Shown: piece after piece, positions 63,801 through 64,000 of the stretch
Numbering within the stretch: the stretch's first letter is position 1
Layout: each line of letters starts with the position of its first letter
Source: Scatophagus argus
Lineage: Eukaryota; Chordata; Actinopteri; Scatophagidae
Direction of reading: 5' to 3'
Length of the DNA: 64,000 nucleotides
Assembly (NCBI RefSeq): GCF_020382885.2
Contig: NC_058511.1
Coordinates: forward strand, 5,859,501-5,923,500
Translations under genes and position numbers: made by a program
The notes under the pieces: generated by a model
What the model was told of the DNA's origin: nothing
The model's database searches: none
Seen by the model: the letters and a program-made list of their open reading frames with translations, nothing else

Positions 63801-64000
63801 CTGTTTGCAAATGTAAATCTTGACACTGAGTGTCCTACCTTGTTTATGTCTTTCGTTTTTGGACTCAGGGCTGAACTATTTCAGTGACTCTAATTTGAGG
63901 ATTATGTTCCATCTGTTTACCAGATTCAACTCCAGCATGCAGAAATTTTTCATGGGGAAGTCGAAGAACGTGGCCAATGGTAACGCTGCAGCCAGCAGTG
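42881..64000 (+). CDS. slc24a4: Sodium/potassium/calcium exchanger 4 (NCKX4), partial; first 10 coding exons
   Basis: Exons: 42881-43043, 47479-47586, 58012-58088, 60428-60502, 60607-60691, 60803-60906, 61205-61279, 61388-61413, 61963-62016, 63924-64000 (continues). All joins are GT-AG and in phase, giving 281 codons. Residues 23-28 are basic (VRKRRE), followed by a hydrophobic segment (29-51, signal or first membrane span). An extracellular loop has two glycosylation sequons (N80-E-T, N86-C-S). Membrane spans start in [17 protein letters not shown]. The alpha-1 ion-binding repeat is at residues 151-170 ([17 protein letters not shown]), then [17 protein letters not shown]. The window ends in the cytoplasmic loop ([11 protein letters not shown]). 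The family exchanges Na+ inward for Ca2+ plus K+ outward at the plasma membrane, with known roles in olfactory neurons and enamel cells. The loop resembles human SLC24A4 (QKSIANGN) better than SLC24A3, and cpsf2 adjacency agrees. A fish 'a' or 'b' paralogue label cannot be chosen here. Confidence 0.95.
43352..43381. repeat. (TTA)n trinucleotide repeat
   Basis: About ten perfect TTA/ATT units in slc24a4 intron 1. Confidence 0.95.
44023..44041. repeat. (CA)n short microsatellite
   Basis: A perfect CA tract of about 19 bp in slc24a4 intron 1. Confidence 0.85.
46400..46665 (+). repeat. Relic of a fish interspersed repeat, copy A
   Basis: The ordered words 'ctccctgcaacattgctggt', 'agctagagagaccaacgttt', 'caggagttggtggagagcag', 'gagagtgagtattggactta' and 'gagtgggcagaaacacgac' match a fish repeat known to me from other genomes. 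It explains the 94-codon frame at 46347-46631, which is not a gene. A related piece lies at 47790-47925. The superfamily is unassigned. Confidence 0.5.
47790..47925 (+). repeat. Relic of a fish interspersed repeat, copy B
   Basis: The words 'gctttggagaacaaaacaag', 'ctggctctgcattcgtcagg' and 'tggacagaaacttaaattga' correspond to the 3' part of the family at 46400-46665. The copy is directly followed by a TG microsatellite. Confidence 0.4.
47926..47952. repeat. (TG)n microsatellite
   Basis: A perfect TG tract of about 26 bp in slc24a4 intron 2. Confidence 0.95.
48597..49160 (+). mobile_element. Tc1/mariner-type transposon relic, longer copy of the 5043-5420 family
   Basis: Terminal inverted repeats are TATAGACAAAAGTATTGG (from about 48599) and its near-complement at 49141-49160, with TA-rich ends. 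The interior holds the C-terminal catalytic part of a Tc1-type transposase in two frames: [18 protein letters not shown] to CAPVHKAK (48705-48830), then TWLDEF and [19 protein letters not shown] (48832-48920). It keeps about 230 bp of 3' sequence, including 'acactggttggtgtaatggc'-like subterminal sequence, that the 5043-5420 copy lacks. The N-terminal half of the transposase is missing, and the frame break is at the same place as in the other copy. Non-autonomous and inactive; it sits in slc24a4 intron 2 in the sense orientation. Confidence 0.9.
52119..52178. repeat. Low-complexity T-run, (TG)n and G-run
   Basis: About 18 T, then a TG/TC-G dinucleotide stretch, then about 13 consecutive G. 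The G-run may be length-variable or mis-called. Confidence 0.9.
54401..54467. repeat. Purine-only (GGA)n-rich tract
   Basis: About 60 bp almost exclusively A and G on the plus strand, including seven or more GGA units and several G runs, in slc24a4 intron 2. Confidence 0.9.
56740..57265 (+). repeat. Copy of a widespread fish interspersed repeat
   Basis: Ordered blocks are recognisable: 'acattcatggcggccagagg', 'atgactcctacggactttgg', 'ctccaccacaaggttgactt', 'ctcaaaaactattgattgtc', later 'gtacctgcaaagctaatatt', 'gatcagcctcagttgtgcta' and 'tgctgatgttaacatttatc'. Together they follow the order of a long fish repeat family that I know from many percomorph genomes, with internal deletions. Non-coding; superfamily not assigned. 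Confidence 0.55.
58458..58860 (+). mobile_element. Relic of a widespread fish non-autonomous DNA transposon
   Basis: It starts with the terminal-repeat-like 'tacaacccaaaaaagtttga' (58459). It continues through 'tgaaatgctccaaaaacacc', 'acagctcccaggtaaactgg', 'ggttatagtgtcatgactgg', 'gtatgaaagaggaatccttg' and 'aaaggctcagttgtttacga', in the order of a fish element whose ends read TACAACCCCAATTCC-type. The right end is not clear, and the copy is diverged and non-coding. Recognised from memory; superfamily left open. Confidence 0.5.
59848..59990 (+). repeat. Relic of a fish non-autonomous element ('AAGTAAAAGT' family)
   Basis: The start 'gtggtggagaaagtattcag' and 'atcctccagtgaaagtccaa' and the later 'acttaaagtaaaagtcatg' correspond to a very common fish repeat built around ACTTAAGTAAAAGTA words. 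A T-rich insertion separates the two parts. Recognised from memory. Confidence 0.5.
60693..60722. repeat. (CA)n microsatellite abutting the slc24a4 exon 5 donor
   Basis: A CA tract with one CCC interruption begins within two bases of the donor GTACAC that ends exon 5 (exon ends 60691), so the donor's downstream bases are part of the repeat. Confidence 0.95.
62017..63923 (+). other. slc24a4 intron 9, nothing further seen
   Basis: A 1.9-kb AT-rich intron between the exon ending YILVMK and the exon beginning FNSSMQKFF. It contains no recognisable nested feature. The preceding intron 8 (61414-61962) is likewise unremarkable, apart from GTTAGC/GCTAAC-type words that suggest old repeat debris. Confidence 0.55.

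Noticed and set aside
42881-64000. Identification as slc24a3
   Set aside because: The end of the N-terminal membrane block (QKFF...NVANGN) resembles SLC24A4, and the gene follows cpsf2 as SLC24A4 does in human.

Overview
This is a eukaryotic window, almost certainly from a ray-finned (teleost, probably percomorph) fish. It has intron-rich genes with GT-AG splice sites, vertebrate-type protein sequences, microsatellites, Tc1-like DNA transposon relics and an L2-type LINE fragment, plus several interspersed repeat types that I recognise from fish genomes. I see no bacterial, CRISPR, prophage or viral content.

Four protein-coding genes are supported exon by exon. In order they are: riox1 (NO66, JmjC ribosomal oxygenase; + strand, 15 coding exons, 16793-21279); ndufb1 (complex I accessory subunit; - strand, 2 coding exons, 22035-21687); cpsf2 (CPSF100, pre-mRNA 3' processing; + strand, 14 coding exons, 23793-30896); and the 5' part of slc24a4 (NCKX4, K+-dependent Na+/Ca2+ exchanger; + strand, 10 coding exons from 42881, running off the right edge at 64000). 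Every junction was checked by hand for reading-frame continuity and GT/AG.

Layout: 1-16.6 kb is gene-poor, with repeat relics, one Tc1 relic and a GA tract. A CpG-containing patch at 15.35-16.1 kb could be the start of an unseen minus-strand gene. 16.7-31.2 kb is a compact block: riox1 and ndufb1 are tail to tail, with poly(A) signals about 90 bp apart, and ndufb1 and cpsf2 are head to head across a shared promoter interval. 31.2-42 kb is intergenic and holds repeats, an L2 relic and a good CTCF-like site. 42-64 kb is a CpG-rich slc24a4 promoter and the first ten coding exons, with introns 1 and 2 of 4.4 and 10.4 kb that carry repeat relics and a second Tc1 copy.

The ndufb1-cpsf2-slc24a4 order matches the mammalian order (human 14q32.12). 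The intron-rich riox1 beside ndufb1 is the most interesting evolutionary point, because mammalian RIOX1 is a single-exon gene elsewhere on the same chromosome. The genes do not form a pathway; they act in the nucleus (riox1, cpsf2), the mitochondrion (ndufb1) and the plasma membrane (slc24a4). I found no convincing evidence of a previously undescribed biological system. The findings are evolutionary, regulatory and repeat-related.
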